64,000 nucleotides of DNA, taken from assembly GCF_003058225.1 (NCBI RefSeq), contig NZ_QBUG01000008.1, positions 273,601 through 337,600 of the forward strand, read 5' to 3'. Shown piece after piece: positions 14,708-23,677 of this stretch (position 1 is its first letter; every line of letters starts with the position of its first letter). Made by a program: the position numbers and the translations under genes. The notes below the pieces were generated by a model. The model was not told where the DNA came from. It was given only the letters and a program-made list of their open reading frames with translations, and did no database searches. This stretch comes from Promicromonospora sp. AC04. Lineage in GTDB: Bacteria; Actinomycetota; Actinomycetes; Actinomycetales; Cellulomonadaceae.

Positions 14708-15730
14708 GTGGCCACCATCGGGGATGTCGCCCAGGCGGCGGGGGTGTCGCGCAGCACGGCGTCGTACGCGCTGTCGGGCAAGCGGGCGATCTCGGCCGAG
14801 GTTCGCCGTCGCGTCGAGGACGCCGTCCGGGAGCTCGGCTACACGCCGAACGCGGGGGCGCGCGCCCTTGCCACGTCGCAGACGATGGTGATCGGGCTGC
14901 TCGCCCAGTTCCTCGACGACGAGTTCGCGCCGGCGATGCTCCAGTACATGCTGGGCGTCTCCAACACGGCGCGCGAGCTCGGCTACGACATCCTGCTGGT
15001 CACCGAGGCGGACGGCACGCGCGCCCTGCGCCGTATCACGGACTCGCGGATGGTCGACGGCGTCGTGCTGCTCAACGTGGCCGAACGGGACGAGCGCCTG
15101 CCGATCCTGCGGGCCGCGGGCCAGCCGGGCGCGCTCGTCGGGCTGCCCGCCGACTGCACGGGCGTCGACGTCTTCGACCTCGACTTCGAGGAGGCGGGCC
15201 GCCTGATGGTGGACCACCTCCACCGCCTCGGGCACCGCGAGGTGGCCCTCGTGTCGCAGCCGGAGCACGTGACCGAGCGCGGCGGCGCGTACGTGTGGCG
15301 CCTGCAGAACGCCGCCGTCGAGGCGGCGCGCGCCCGCGGGATCACGCTGCACACCATCTCGGGCTCGTCGCACCAGCCCGACGTCGGCCAGGACCTGAAC
15401 GCCCTGCTCGACGCGCACCCCGGCGTCACCGGGCTGCTGATCAACAACGAGGCCGCGGCGGCCGCCCTGCCGACCGTGCTGCACGAGCGCGGGCTGACGG
15501 CGCCGAGCGACCTGTCCGTCGTCGGGCGGTACTCGGACGAGTTCGCCCGCACCTTCTCCCTGCCCTACTCCTCGATCGAGAGCGCCCCGGACCGGCTCGG
15601 CCGGATGGCCGTGCGCCAGCTCGTGCGCCGCATCGAGGGCGACGTGGCAGCCGACGAGCCGCACGTCGTGCGCTTCGTGACCCCAGAGCTGGTCGACCGC
15701 GGCAGCACCGGCGCGCCGCGGACGGCCTGA
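14708..15730 (+). CDS. LacI-family regulator of the glycan regulon
   Basis: 340 residues, GTG start with AGGAGG (14697-14702) five bases upstream. HTH is ATIGDVAQAAGVSRSTASYALSGKRAIS and the hinge region is NAGARALATS. The sugar-binding domain follows (VIGLLAQFLDDEF, HRLGHREVALVS, GLLINNEAAAAALPTVL, VVGRYSDEFARTFSLP). It heads a run of five co-directional genes (binding protein, two permeases, GH127, GH31). Palindromes at its own promoter, upstream of the divergent secreted GH, and upstream of the large GH at 23678 suggest it controls all three units. The ligand is unknown, probably an oligosaccharide imported by the adjacent transporter. Confidence 0.92.
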   Translation: MATIGDVAQAAGVSRSTASYALSGKRAISAEVRRRVEDAVRELGYTPNAGARALATSQTMVIGLLAQFLDDEFAPAMLQYMLGVSNTARELGYDILLVTEADGTRALRRITDSRMVDGVVLLNVAERDERLPILRAAGQPGALVGLPADCTGVDVFDLDFEEAGRLMVDHLHRLGHREVALVSQPEHVTERGGAYVWRLQNAAVEAARARGITLHTISGSSHQPDVGQDLNALLDAHPGVTGLLINNEAAAAALPTVLHERGLTAPSDLSVVGRYSDEFARTFSLPYSSIESAPDRLGRMAVRQLVRRIEGDVAADEPHVVRFVTPELVDRGSTGAPRTA

Positions 15731-15818
15731 GCGCACCACTCCCCAGCACCACTCCCCAGCACCAGCACCATCACCCGGCCGACGACGCCGTCGGGCCGGA
15801 CCCGTTCAAGGAGGAACC

Positions 15819-17111
15819 ATGCACCACACCGTGCAGCACGCCCGACCGCACACACGGCGCAAGCCCGCCACCACCCTCGCCGCGGTCGCCGCGCTCGCCC
15901 TGGTCGGCGTGCTCGGCGCCTGCTCGTCCGGCGGCTCCGCCGCCGCAGGCGGCGAGGCGGGCGGCGACGACACCACGTACACCTGGTGGGACCCGTACCC
16001 CCAGCACGACGACGCGTCGGACTGGGCGGGCCGCGTCCAGGCCTGCGGCGAGGAGGCCGGCGTCACCATCGAGCGCACCGCCTACGACACGACGGCGCTC
16101 ACCAACCAGGCGCTGCTCGCCGCGCAGGAGAGCACGTCCCCCGACGTCATCCTGCTCGACAACCCGGCGGTCTCCACGCTCGCGGACACCGGCATGCTCA
16201 CCACCGTCGACGAGCTCGGCCTGGACATCTCCGGCGTCGACGAGAACCTGCTCGCGGCAGGCGTCGTCGGCGGTGAGACGTACGGGATCCCGATCGGCGC
16301 CAACACGCTGTCGCTCTACTACAACGCGGACGTCCTGAAGGACGCGGACGTCGACCCGGCGTCGATCACCGACTGGGACTCGCTGACGGCGGCCCTCAAG
16401 GCGGTCACCGACGGCGGGCACAAGGGCATCACCTTCGCCGGCATCGGCACCGAGGAGGGCTCGTTCCAGTTCCTGCCGTGGTTCTGGGGCGCGGGCGCGG
16501 ACCTGCGCGACCTGGACTCGCCTGAGGCGGTCGCGGCGCTCGAGCTGTGGAAGGGCTGGCTCGACGACGGCTACGCCCCCAACTCGGTGATCAACAACTC
16601 CCAGAACACGACGTGGGAGGAGTTCCTCACCGGGGACTTCGGCTTCGCCGTGAACGGCACCTGGCAGGTCGACAGCGCCGCCGGGGCCGACTTCGAGGCC
16701 GGCACCATCCAGCTCCCGGGGCGCGACGGCGGCGTCGCGCCGGCACCGACGGGCGGCGAGTTCATCCTGGCGCCCGTCCAGGAGGACACCGCGCGCTACG
16801 ACGTCACCCGGCAGATCGTCGAGTGCATGACGACGCCGGAGGGCTTCGTCGAGACGGCGAACACGTTCGCGTACTACATCCCGCCGACGGCGGACGGGCA
16901 GGCCGCGCTGCTGGAGGAGAAGCCGGACCTCGAGCCGTGGGTCGAGGCCGTGCGCAACGCGAAGGGCCGCACGAGCGACGACCTCGGCGCCGACTACCCG
17001 GTGATCTCCGAGGCGCTGTGGACCGCCGTGCAGAACGCGCTGTCCGGCGCGGCCACGCCGCAGGAGGCGCTCAAGACGGCCCAGGCCGACGCCGAGGCCG
17101 GGCTCAGCTGA
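15819..17111 (+). CDS. ABC sugar-binding lipoprotein (extracellular solute-binding family 1)
   Basis: 430 residues. The signal peptide ends in a lipobox (VLGAC, C35), giving a membrane-anchored binding protein. Mature segments typical of carbohydrate-binding proteins follow: TWWDPYPQHDD, SPDVILLDNPAVSTLADTGML, GETYGIPIGANTLSLYYNADVL, FQFLPWFWGAGADLRDLDSPEAVAALELWKGWL and FGFAVNGTWQVD. AAGGAGG lies about five bases before the ATG. It is the first transport gene after lacI; a large hairpin separates it from the permease genes, which would raise its stoichiometry. Confidence 0.93.
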   Translation: MHHTVQHARPHTRRKPATTLAAVAALALVGVLGACSSGGSAAAGGEAGGDDTTYTWWDPYPQHDDASDWAGRVQACGEEAGVTIERTAYDTTALTNQALLAAQESTSPDVILLDNPAVSTLADTGMLTTVDELGLDISGVDENLLAAGVVGGETYGIPIGANTLSLYYNADVLKDADVDPASITDWDSLTAALKAVTDGGHKGITFAGIGTEEGSFQFLPWFWGAGADLRDLDSPEAVAALELWKGWLDDGYAPNSVINNSQNTTWEEFLTGDFGFAVNGTWQVDSAAGADFEAGTIQLPGRDGGVAPAPTGGEFILAPVQEDTARYDVTRQIVECMTTPEGFVETANTFAYYIPPTADGQAALLEEKPDLEPWVEAVRNAKGRTSDDLGADYPVISEALWTAVQNALSGAATPQEALKTAQADAEAGLS

Positions 17112-17125
17112 CCACCCAGCTGCCT

Positions 17126-17182
17126 TGAGTGCTGGATCTTCGCCCTGAAACTGCCCGTCGAAGGGCGAAGATCCAGCACTCA
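17126..17182. terminator. Intra-operon hairpin with 21-bp perfect arms
   Basis: Arms 17126-17146 and 17162-17182 pair without mismatch around a 15-nt loop (stem contains GCTGGATCTTCGCCC). No T-tract follows, so it is either a U-less terminator with partial read-through or an mRNA 3'-end stabiliser for the binding-protein transcript. Confidence 0.8.
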
Positions 17183-17238
17183 GCCCAGGCGGGGTGGACA
17201 GCACCAATCGACCGCTAGACCGACTAAGGAATTTCGTG

Positions 17239-18210
17239 ATGATCACCACCGAGGCCACGGCGGGCGCGCCACCGGGCGTGGGGCCCGGGGCGGGCCGGCT
17301 GCCGGCGGCACCGCGGCGGCGCCGCGGCCCGGCGGCCTCCCAGTGGGCCGCCGCCGGCTTTGCCGCGCCGCTGCTCGTGTACCTGATCCTCTTCTACGCC
17401 TACCCCCTGTGGCGCAACATCGACCTCAGCGTCCACGACTACACGATCCGGGCGTTCGTCCAGGGGAACGCCGAGTTCGTCGGGTTCGAGAAGTACGCCG
17501 AGGTGTTCACCTCGGCCGCGTTCCCGGCGGCGCTGTGGAACACCGCGGTCTTCACCGTCGTCTCGATAGTGTTCCAGTACGCCATCGGCCTGGCGCTGGC
17601 GGTCTTCTTCCGGTCCGGGTTCCGGCTGTCCGGCGCCCTCCGCGCGATGTTCCTCGTGCCGTGGCTGCTGCCGCTGATCGTGTCGGCCTCCACGTGGGCG
17701 TGGATGCTGAACAGCGACAACGGCATCGTGAACTCGGTGCTGGGCGCGTTCGGCGTCGAGCAGATCAACTGGCTGACGTCGCCCGACACCGCGCTGCTGT
17801 CGGTGACCATCGCCAACATCTGGCTCGGCATCCCGTTCAACCTGGTGATCCTCTACTCGGGGCTGCAGAACATCCCCGGGGAGGTCTACGAGGCCGCGTC
17901 GCTCGACGGCGCGGGCGCCTGGCGGCAGTTCTGGAGCATCACGTTCCCGCTGCTGCGCCCGGTGTCGGCGATCACGCTCCTGCTCGGGCTGATCTACACG
18001 CTCAAGGTCGTGGACGTCATCTGGATCATGACGACGGGCGGGCCGGGAAACGCGTCGACGACGCTCGCGATCTGGTCCTACCGGGAGGCCTTCGGGACCG
18101 GCCAGCCGGACTTCTCGCCCGCCGCGGCGGTCGGCAACGTGCTGATCGTCATCGCGCTCGTCTTCGGGTTCCTGCACCTTCAGCTCCAGCGCCGTCAGGA
18201 GGAGTCATGA
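17239..18210 (+). CDS. ABC sugar permease, MalF-type
   Basis: 323 residues from ATG 17239, chosen because AAGGA lies eight bases upstream; an in-frame GTG at 17194 sits next to the hairpin. Six predicted transmembrane segments begin at FAAPLLVYLILFYAYPLW. The EAA loop reads YEAASLDGAGAWRQFWSITFPLLRP, the site that docks the ATPase. It overlaps the next permease by four bases (ATGA). No ATP-binding subunit is encoded in the operon, so a shared MsiK-type ATPase elsewhere is expected. Confidence 0.92.
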   Translation: MITTEATAGAPPGVGPGAGRLPAAPRRRRGPAASQWAAAGFAAPLLVYLILFYAYPLWRNIDLSVHDYTIRAFVQGNAEFVGFEKYAEVFTSAAFPAALWNTAVFTVVSIVFQYAIGLALAVFFRSGFRLSGALRAMFLVPWLLPLIVSASTWAWMLNSDNGIVNSVLGAFGVEQINWLTSPDTALLSVTIANIWLGIPFNLVILYSGLQNIPGEVYEAASLDGAGAWRQFWSITFPLLRPVSAITLLLGLIYTLKVVDVIWIMTTGGPGNASTTLAIWSYREAFGTGQPDFSPAAAVGNVLIVIALVFGFLHLQLQRRQEES

Positions 18211-19040
18211 CCAGCAGCCGCCGGCCGATGAGAAAGCCCTGGTGGAAGACCGCTCTCGGCGTCGGCTTCACCGCGTTCATGCTGTTCCCGGTCTACTGGA
18301 TGGTGAACGTCTCGCTCACGCAGACCAGCGACCTGCGCGCCGACCCGCCGCACTGGTTCCCCTGGAACCCGACGTTCGAGGGATACACGGCGGTGTTCGG
18401 CGATCAGCTCCCGGCCCTCGGGACGAGCCTGCTGGTGGGGCTCGGCTGCGTTGCGCTGACGATCGTGATCGCCGCGCCGGCCGGGTACGCGCTCGCGCTG
18501 CTGAACCTCCGCGGCGGGCGCACCCTGAACTTCCTGCTGCTGGTGGCGCAGATGATCCCCGCCGTCGTCATGGCGATGGGCTTCTACGCGGTCTACAACA
18601 GCCTCGGCCTGCTCAACACCGTCGGCGGACTGATCGTGGCCGACTCGACGGTCGCCGTGCCGTTCGGCGTCCTGCTGTACAGCGCGTTCATGGCAGGCAT
18701 CCCGCGCGAGCTGCTGCAGGCGGCCCGGGTCGACGGCGCGGGGGCGTGGCGCACGTTCCGCTCGATAGTGCTGCCGGTGAGCCGCAACTCGACGCTCACG
18801 GTCGCGCTGTTCGCGTTCCTGTGGGCGTGGTCGGACTTCATCTTCGCCTCCACGCTCAACCGCAACGGCGAGCTCATCCCGATCACGCTCGGCATCTACA
18901 ACTACATCGGCAACAACACGACGCAGTGGAACGCCATCATGGCCACCGCCGTCGTGGCGTCCGTGCCGGCGGCGATCCTGCTGGTCGTGGCGCAGCGCTA
19001 CGTGGCGGCGGGCGTCACGGCCGGCGCTGTCAAGGACTGA
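18207..19040 (+). CDS. ABC sugar permease, MalG-type
   Basis: 277 residues, six membrane segments starting with FTAFMLFPVYWMVNVSL. The EAA loop is LLQAARVDGAGAWRTFRSIVLPVSRN. Translationally coupled to the first permease (ATGA overlap, AGGAGG upstream inside the preceding gene). Twelve bases separate it from GH127, so the importer and the cytoplasmic glycosidases form one transcript. Confidence 0.93.
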   Translation: MTSSRRPMRKPWWKTALGVGFTAFMLFPVYWMVNVSLTQTSDLRADPPHWFPWNPTFEGYTAVFGDQLPALGTSLLVGLGCVALTIVIAAPAGYALALLNLRGGRTLNFLLLVAQMIPAVVMAMGFYAVYNSLGLLNTVGGLIVADSTVAVPFGVLLYSAFMAGIPRELLQAARVDGAGAWRTFRSIVLPVSRNSTLTVALFAFLWAWSDFIFASTLNRNGELIPITLGIYNYIGNNTTQWNAIMATAVVASVPAAILLVVAQRYVAAGVTAGAVKD

Positions 19041-19052
19041 CGAAGGAGCTTT

Positions 19053-21191
19053 GTGACACACCAACCCTCGACGCCCACCACCGCGTCCCCGCACCGGGAG
19101 GCGCGGGCGCGTCCCGTCGCCCCGGCCGGCCCGCGCCGCGGGCTCGGCGTCGGCGAGCTGCGGCTCGACGGCGGCGTCTGGGGCGCGCTCCAGGAGACGA
19201 ACGCCCGCGCCACGCTGCGGCACTGCCTCGACTGGATGGAGCAGCTCGGCTGGCTGGGCAACTTCGACCGGGTCGCCGAGGGCACCACGGGCGGGGACCG
19301 GCCGGGCTGGCAGTTCTCCGACTCCGAGGTCTACAAGCTGCTGGAGGCGCTGGCCTGGGAGTACGGCCGCACCGGCGACCCCGCGACCGACGCGTTGCTC
19401 GGCAAGGTGGTCGACCGGGTCTCCGCCGCGCAGGACGACGACGGCTACCTGAACACGTGCTTCGGGCACGCCGGGCAGCCGGGCCGGTACACCGACCTCT
19501 CGTCCGGCCACGAGCTGTACGTCACCGGCCACCTGCTGCAGGCCGCGGTGGCGCGCGTACGGACGGTCGGGGACGGCGCCCTGGTCGAGGTCGCCCGCCG
19601 CGCCGCCGACCACGTGTGCCGCGAGTTCGGCGCCGACGGCCGGGGCAGCGACGGGCAGGTGGGCATCTGCGGGCACCCCGAGATCGAGGTCGGCCTCGCC
19701 GAGCTCGGCCGCGCGCTCGACGAGCCGCGGTACACCGAGCAGGCGCGGCTCTTCATCGAGCGGCGCGGCCGCGGCACCCTGGCGCCGCCGGCGCTGCTCA
19801 GCCCCGCGTACTTCCAGGACGACGTGCCGGTGCGCGACGCCGACGTATGGCGCGGGCACGCGGTCCGCGCGCTGTACCTCGCGGCCGGGGCGGTCGACGT
19901 CGCGGTGGACACGCACGACGACGGCCTCCGCGCCGCCGTCGAGCGGCAGTGGACGCGCTCCGTGGAGCGGCGTACCTACCTCACCGGCGGCATGGGCTCG
20001 CGGCACCAGGACGAGGGCTTCGGGGACGACTGGGAGCTGCCGCCCGACCGTGCCTACTGCGAGACGTGCGCCGGCGTGGCCTCCGTCATGGTCTCGTGGC
20101 GCCTGCTGCTCGCCACGGGCGAGGTGCGCTACGCCGACCTCATCGAGCGCACCCTGTACAACGTGGTGGCCACCTCGCCGCGTGCGGACGGGCGCGCGTT
20201 CTTCTACGCCAACCCGCTGCAGCAGCGCGAGCCCGGCGCGGACGTGCGGCCCGACGCCGTCAACCCCCGCGCCGAGGGCGGCGTGCGGGCGCCGTGGTTC
20301 GACGTGTCGTGCTGCCCCACCAACGTCGCGCGCACGCTCGCCTCGTGGCAGGCGTACGCGGCGCTGGTCGAGGAGGCGCCCGACGGCGGAACCGTCGTGA
20401 CCCTTGCCCAGTACGCCGCGGGAGACCTCCGGATCGTGCTCGACGACGGCCTCGACGACGGCCTCGATGACGGCAGAGTGCTCGCGTTGCGGATCACCAC
20501 CGACTATCCGCACGACGGCCGGGTCCGGGTCGAGGTCACCGAGGTCCCGGCGTGGCCCGTGACCCTGCGCCTACGCGTCCCGCACTGGGCCGACGGCGCC
20601 ACGCTCACCGGCCCGGACGGCTCCACCCGCGCCGTCGGGCCGGGCTGGGCCGAGTCAGTGCCGCAGTCCGACCAGCCGACTGACTCGCCGGGCCAGGTAC
20701 GGCGAGTCAGTCGGCCGGTACGCGGTCCCCTCGGTTCGGGTTCGGGTCCGGAGCAGGCACTGGCGGCGGGTGACGTGGTGACGCTCGACCTGCCCGTCGG
20801 CCCGCGCCTGACCTGGCCCGACCCGCGGGTCGACGCCGTGCGCGGCACCGTCGCGGTCGAGCGCGGCCCGCTCGTGCTGGCGCTGGAGTCGGTGGACCTG
20901 CCCGACGGGGTCGTGCTCGACCAGGTGCGGCTCGACCCCGGTGTCGAGCCGCGGGCGCACGGCGACGGCGCCGTCGTTCGTGCGCTCGCCGTCCCGTTGC
21001 CCGATGGCGGGGCGGGAACGCCGCCGTTCGCCGTCGCGCGACCGGGCGGTCCGGGCGACGCAGGACCCGCCGACGTCGGCGGCCCGGCCGGGCTGGACCT
21101 GCCGCTCGTGCCCTATCACCGCTGGGCGGAGCGCGGCCCGTCGACCATGCGCGTGTTCATCCCCACGACCTCCCGCGAGGAGTCCCGATGA
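19053..21191 (+). CDS. GH127 beta-L-arabinofuranosidase-type enzyme
   Basis: 712 residues, GTG start behind GAAGGAG. The zinc-cysteine centre of GH127 is intact: AYCETCAGVAS (Cys about 336 and 339, with adjacent Glu) and WFDVSCCPTNVAR (Cys-Cys about 419-420), where the first Cys of the pair would be the nucleophile. TYLTGGMGSRHQDEGFGDDWELP is also typical. No signal peptide, so it acts on imported oligosaccharides. Oddities: an LDDGLDDGLDDG insertion near residue 465, and a 39-nt palindrome inside the C-terminal domain encoding DSPGQVRRVSRP. The stop overlaps the GH31 start (ATGA). Confidence 0.9.
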   Translation: MTHQPSTPTTASPHREARARPVAPAGPRRGLGVGELRLDGGVWGALQETNARATLRHCLDWMEQLGWLGNFDRVAEGTTGGDRPGWQFSDSEVYKLLEALAWEYGRTGDPATDALLGKVVDRVSAAQDDDGYLNTCFGHAGQPGRYTDLSSGHELYVTGHLLQAAVARVRTVGDGALVEVARRAADHVCREFGADGRGSDGQVGICGHPEIEVGLAELGRALDEPRYTEQARLFIERRGRGTLAPPALLSPAYFQDDVPVRDADVWRGHAVRALYLAAGAVDVAVDTHDDGLRAAVERQWTRSVERRTYLTGGMGSRHQDEGFGDDWELPPDRAYCETCAGVASVMVSWRLLLATGEVRYADLIERTLYNVVATSPRADGRAFFYANPLQQREPGADVRPDAVNPRAEGGVRAPWFDVSCCPTNVARTLASWQAYAALVEEAPDGGTVVTLAQYAAGDLRIVLDDGLDDGLDDGRVLALRITTDYPHDGRVRVEVTEVPAWPVTLRLRVPHWADGATLTGPDGSTRAVGPGWAESVPQSDQPTDSPGQVRRVSRPVRGPLGSGSGPEQALAAGDVVTLDLPVGPRLTWPDPRVDAVRGTVAVERGPLVLALESVDLPDGVVLDQVRLDPGVEPRAHGDGAVVRALAVPLPDGGAGTPPFAVARPGGPGDAGPADVGGPAGLDLPLVPYHRWAERGPSTMRVFIPTTSREESR
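20676..20714. repeat. 39-nt palindrome, copy 3, inside the GH127 gene
   Basis: Nineteen-base arms around a central A (20695) with two adjacent mismatches. Core CTGACTCGCCGGGCC-A-GGTACGGCGAGTCAG, sharing CCAGGTACG-CGAGTCAG with the intergenic copy at 12656. It is translated in frame at a poorly conserved point of the C-terminal domain, so it looks like an inserted mobile or expanded element. Confidence 0.85.
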
Positions 21192-23443
21192 CTGGCCACG
21201 CAGATCAGAACCCGACAGACCTGGCCCAGGCCGGTTCGAACCAGGCCGGCTCGAACCAGGCCGGCTCGAACCAGGTCGGCCTGCCAGTCCGCGCCGACGG
21301 CGCCCGCCTGACCTGGCGGGGCGGCGGCGAGACGGTTGTCGTCGAGCCGTGGGGCCGCGACAGCGTCCGGGTGCGCGCGACGATCCTGGGCGACGTCGAG
21401 GACCCGGACTGGGCGCTGCTGCCGTCCGCCACCGGGGCACATGAGGGCGCGCGCGTCGAGGTCCGTGCCGACGGCGCGACCCTCGTCAACGGCGGGATCC
21501 GGGTGGAGCTCACCACCTCGTCCGGGTTGTACGAGTCGGTGGGCTACGAGGTGTCGCACTGCGAGCTGGCCTTCTACGACGCCGACGGTCGACTGCTGCT
21601 GCGCGAGCTCGACCGCGGCGGCTCCCTCCAGCTGCGCGCCCGGAACTTCCGCCCGCGGCTCGGGGACGACGGGCACACGCTCACGGCGTCGTTCGAGTCC
21701 GACCCGGACGAGAAGCTGTACGGGATGGGGCAGTACCAGCAGCACGTGCTGGACCTGAAGGGTTCCACGTTCGAGCTGGCGCACCGCAACTCCCAGGCGA
21801 GCGTCCCGTTCGTGATGTCGAGCGGCGGGTACGGGTTCCTGTGGCACGACCCGGCGATCGGCCGCGCGACGTTCGCGCGCAACCGCACCGAGTGGCACGC
21901 GGAGTCCACGCGGCAGCTCGACTACTGGGTGACGGCCGGGCGCACGCCCGCGCAGATCTCGCGCGCCTACGCCGACGCGACCGGCCACGCCCCGATGATG
22001 CCCGAGCGCGGGCTCGGGTTCTGGCAGTGCAAGCTGCGGTACTGGAACCAGGAGCAGCTCCTGGAGGTGGCGCGCGAGCACCGCCGTCGGGGGCTGCCGC
22101 TCGACGTCATCGTCGCGGACTTCTTCCACTGGCCCAAGATGGGCGACTACCGGTTCGAGGACGAGTTCTGGCCCGACCCTGCGGCGATGGTCGCCGAGCT
22201 GGGCGAGCTCGGCGTCGAGCTCATGGTCTCGGTCTGGCCCCAGGTCTCGCTCGAGTCGGAGAACGACTCGTACCTGCGCCGGAACAACCTGCTGGTGCGC
22301 GCCGACCGCGGGCTCGACGTGCAGATGGCGTTCCAGGGCCCGAGCACCTTCCTCGACGTGACCAACCCCGAGACGCGGCGCTGGCTGTGGGAGACCTGCC
22401 GGCGTAACTACGGCGCGCACGGGATCCGCACGTTCTGGCTGGACGAGGCCGAGCCGGAGTACGGCGTCTACGACTACGACGCGTTCCGGTACCACCTCGG
22501 CCCGGCGCTGCGGGTGGGCAACGTCTACCCGCAGGCGTTCGCGCGTGCCTTCTACGAGGGCCAGCGCGCCGACGGAGAGGACGACGTCGTCAACCTGGTC
22601 CGCTGCGCCTGGGCCGGGAGCCAGCGCTACGGCGCGCTGGTCTGGTCGGGCGACATCTCCTCGACGTTCGAGGACATGGCGCGGCAGGTCACCGCTGGCA
22701 TCCACATGGGCGTCGCGGGGATCCCGTGGTTCACCACCGACATCGGCGGCTTCCACCGGGGCGACAGCACCGACCCGGCGTTCCACGAGCTGCTCGTGCG
22801 GTGGTTCCAGCTCGGCGCGTTCAGCCCGGTCATGCGGCTGCACGGCGACCGGCTGCCGCGCGAGGACGTCGTCGCGGCGGACGGCTCGCCGCGCCTGGCC
22901 TCGGGCGGCCCCAACGAGCTGTGGAGCTTCGGCGAGGCGGTGTACGGAGTCCTGGAGCGCTACGTCCACCTGCGCGAGTCCCTGCGTGACTACGTGCGCG
23001 ACGTCATGCGCGCCGCGCACACCGACGGCCAGCCCGTGATGCGCGGCCTGTTCCACGACTTCCCCGGCGACCCCCGCGCGTGGGAAGTCGACGACCAGTT
23101 CCTGCTCGGCCCCGACATCCTCGTCGCGCCCGTCCTGGCGGCCGGCGTCCGCGAACGCGACGTCTACCTGCCCGCGGGCGCGCGCTGGACCGACGCCGCC
23201 ACGGGCGAGGTGCACGACGGCGGCACCACCATTCGCGCGGCCGCCCCCCTCGACGTCGTGCCCGTGTTCCTGCGCGACGGCGCCCAGCCGCACGTGGTCG
23301 GCCGCACGACGGGGCGGGTCGCGCCGGGTGAACCCACCGCAGGACCAACCACCACAGGGCCGGCTACCAAAGGGCCGGCCACAGCAGGGCTGGCCGCAGC
23401 AGGGCTGGCCACCACAGGGCCGGCCACAGGAGGGCCGGCCTAG
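21188..23443 (+). CDS. GH31 alpha-glycosidase (alpha-xylosidase/alpha-glucosidase type)
   Basis: 751 residues. GH31 hallmarks: YGMGQYQQHVLDLKG, HRRRGLPLDVIVADFFHW, the nucleophile block IRTFWLDEAEPEYG (Asp about 418) and the acid/base block GALVWSGDISSTFEDM (Asp about 489), then TTDIGGFHRG and SPVMRLHGDRLP. No signal peptide. With GH127 beside it, removal of alpha-xylose or alpha-glucose from imported oligosaccharides is likely; the exact sugar cannot be fixed from sequence. Both ends carry repeats: NQAGSNQAGSNQ near residues 15-29 (18-bp units) and a Gly-Pro-Ala-Thr tail of about 35 residues. Last gene of the operon. Confidence 0.92.
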   Translation: MTGHADQNPTDLAQAGSNQAGSNQAGSNQVGLPVRADGARLTWRGGGETVVVEPWGRDSVRVRATILGDVEDPDWALLPSATGAHEGARVEVRADGATLVNGGIRVELTTSSGLYESVGYEVSHCELAFYDADGRLLLRELDRGGSLQLRARNFRPRLGDDGHTLTASFESDPDEKLYGMGQYQQHVLDLKGSTFELAHRNSQASVPFVMSSGGYGFLWHDPAIGRATFARNRTEWHAESTRQLDYWVTAGRTPAQISRAYADATGHAPMMPERGLGFWQCKLRYWNQEQLLEVAREHRRRGLPLDVIVADFFHWPKMGDYRFEDEFWPDPAAMVAELGELGVELMVSVWPQVSLESENDSYLRRNNLLVRADRGLDVQMAFQGPSTFLDVTNPETRRWLWETCRRNYGAHGIRTFWLDEAEPEYGVYDYDAFRYHLGPALRVGNVYPQAFARAFYEGQRADGEDDVVNLVRCAWAGSQRYGALVWSGDISSTFEDMARQVTAGIHMGVAGIPWFTTDIGGFHRGDSTDPAFHELLVRWFQLGAFSPVMRLHGDRLPREDVVAADGSPRLASGGPNELWSFGEAVYGVLERYVHLRESLRDYVRDVMRAAHTDGQPVMRGLFHDFPGDPRAWEVDDQFLLGPDILVAPVLAAGVRERDVYLPAGARWTDAATGEVHDGGTTIRAAAPLDVVPVFLRDGAQPHVVGRTTGRVAPGEPTAGPTTTGPATKGPATAGLAAAGLATTGPATGGPA

Positions 23444-23461
23444 ATGCGCCCGGCGAGCCCC

Positions 23462-23585
23462 GGTCGGCAGTTTGCCGCACAGAGTCGGCACTTTGCATCG
23501 AGATCGGCTCAGCACTGGACCGATCTCGATGCGAACTGCCGACCTCGCAGGGGACTGCCGACCTCGCAGGGGACTGCCGACCTCG
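23462..23585. terminator. Nested inverted repeat plus 19-bp direct repeats
   Basis: An outer 11-bp arm (GGTCGGCAGTT, 23462-23472, with 23534-23544) and an inner 13-bp arm (GCATCGAGATCGG, 23495-23507, with 23520-23532) form a branched hairpin after GH31. ACTGCCGACCTCGCAGGGG then repeats at 23535 and 23554 with a partial third copy. Probable terminator of the transporter operon. Confidence 0.7.
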
Positions 23586-23613
23586 GCGCGAGGGCTGTAC
23601 TGCTGCGCGTCGT

Positions 23614-23625
23614 CGAACCGGTTCG
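23614..23625. promoter_or_regulatory. LacI operator CGAACCGGTTCG, large GH gene
   Basis: Third perfect copy of the 12-bp palindrome, 53 bp upstream of the 1252-residue GH gene. A TGTACT (23596-23601) just upstream may be the -10, placing the operator over the transcription start. Confidence 0.72.
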
Positions 23626-23677
23626 CTCGATCCACGATCCATGTTCCACCCCACGATGAGAAGGAAGGCACTCAACG

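Noticed and set aside
21231..21240. GGTTCGAACC palindrome as another operator for the 14708 LacI
   Set aside because: It is inside the NQAGS coding repeat of GH31, has the half-sites in the opposite order to CGAACCGGTTCG, and is explained by the 18-bp repeat.
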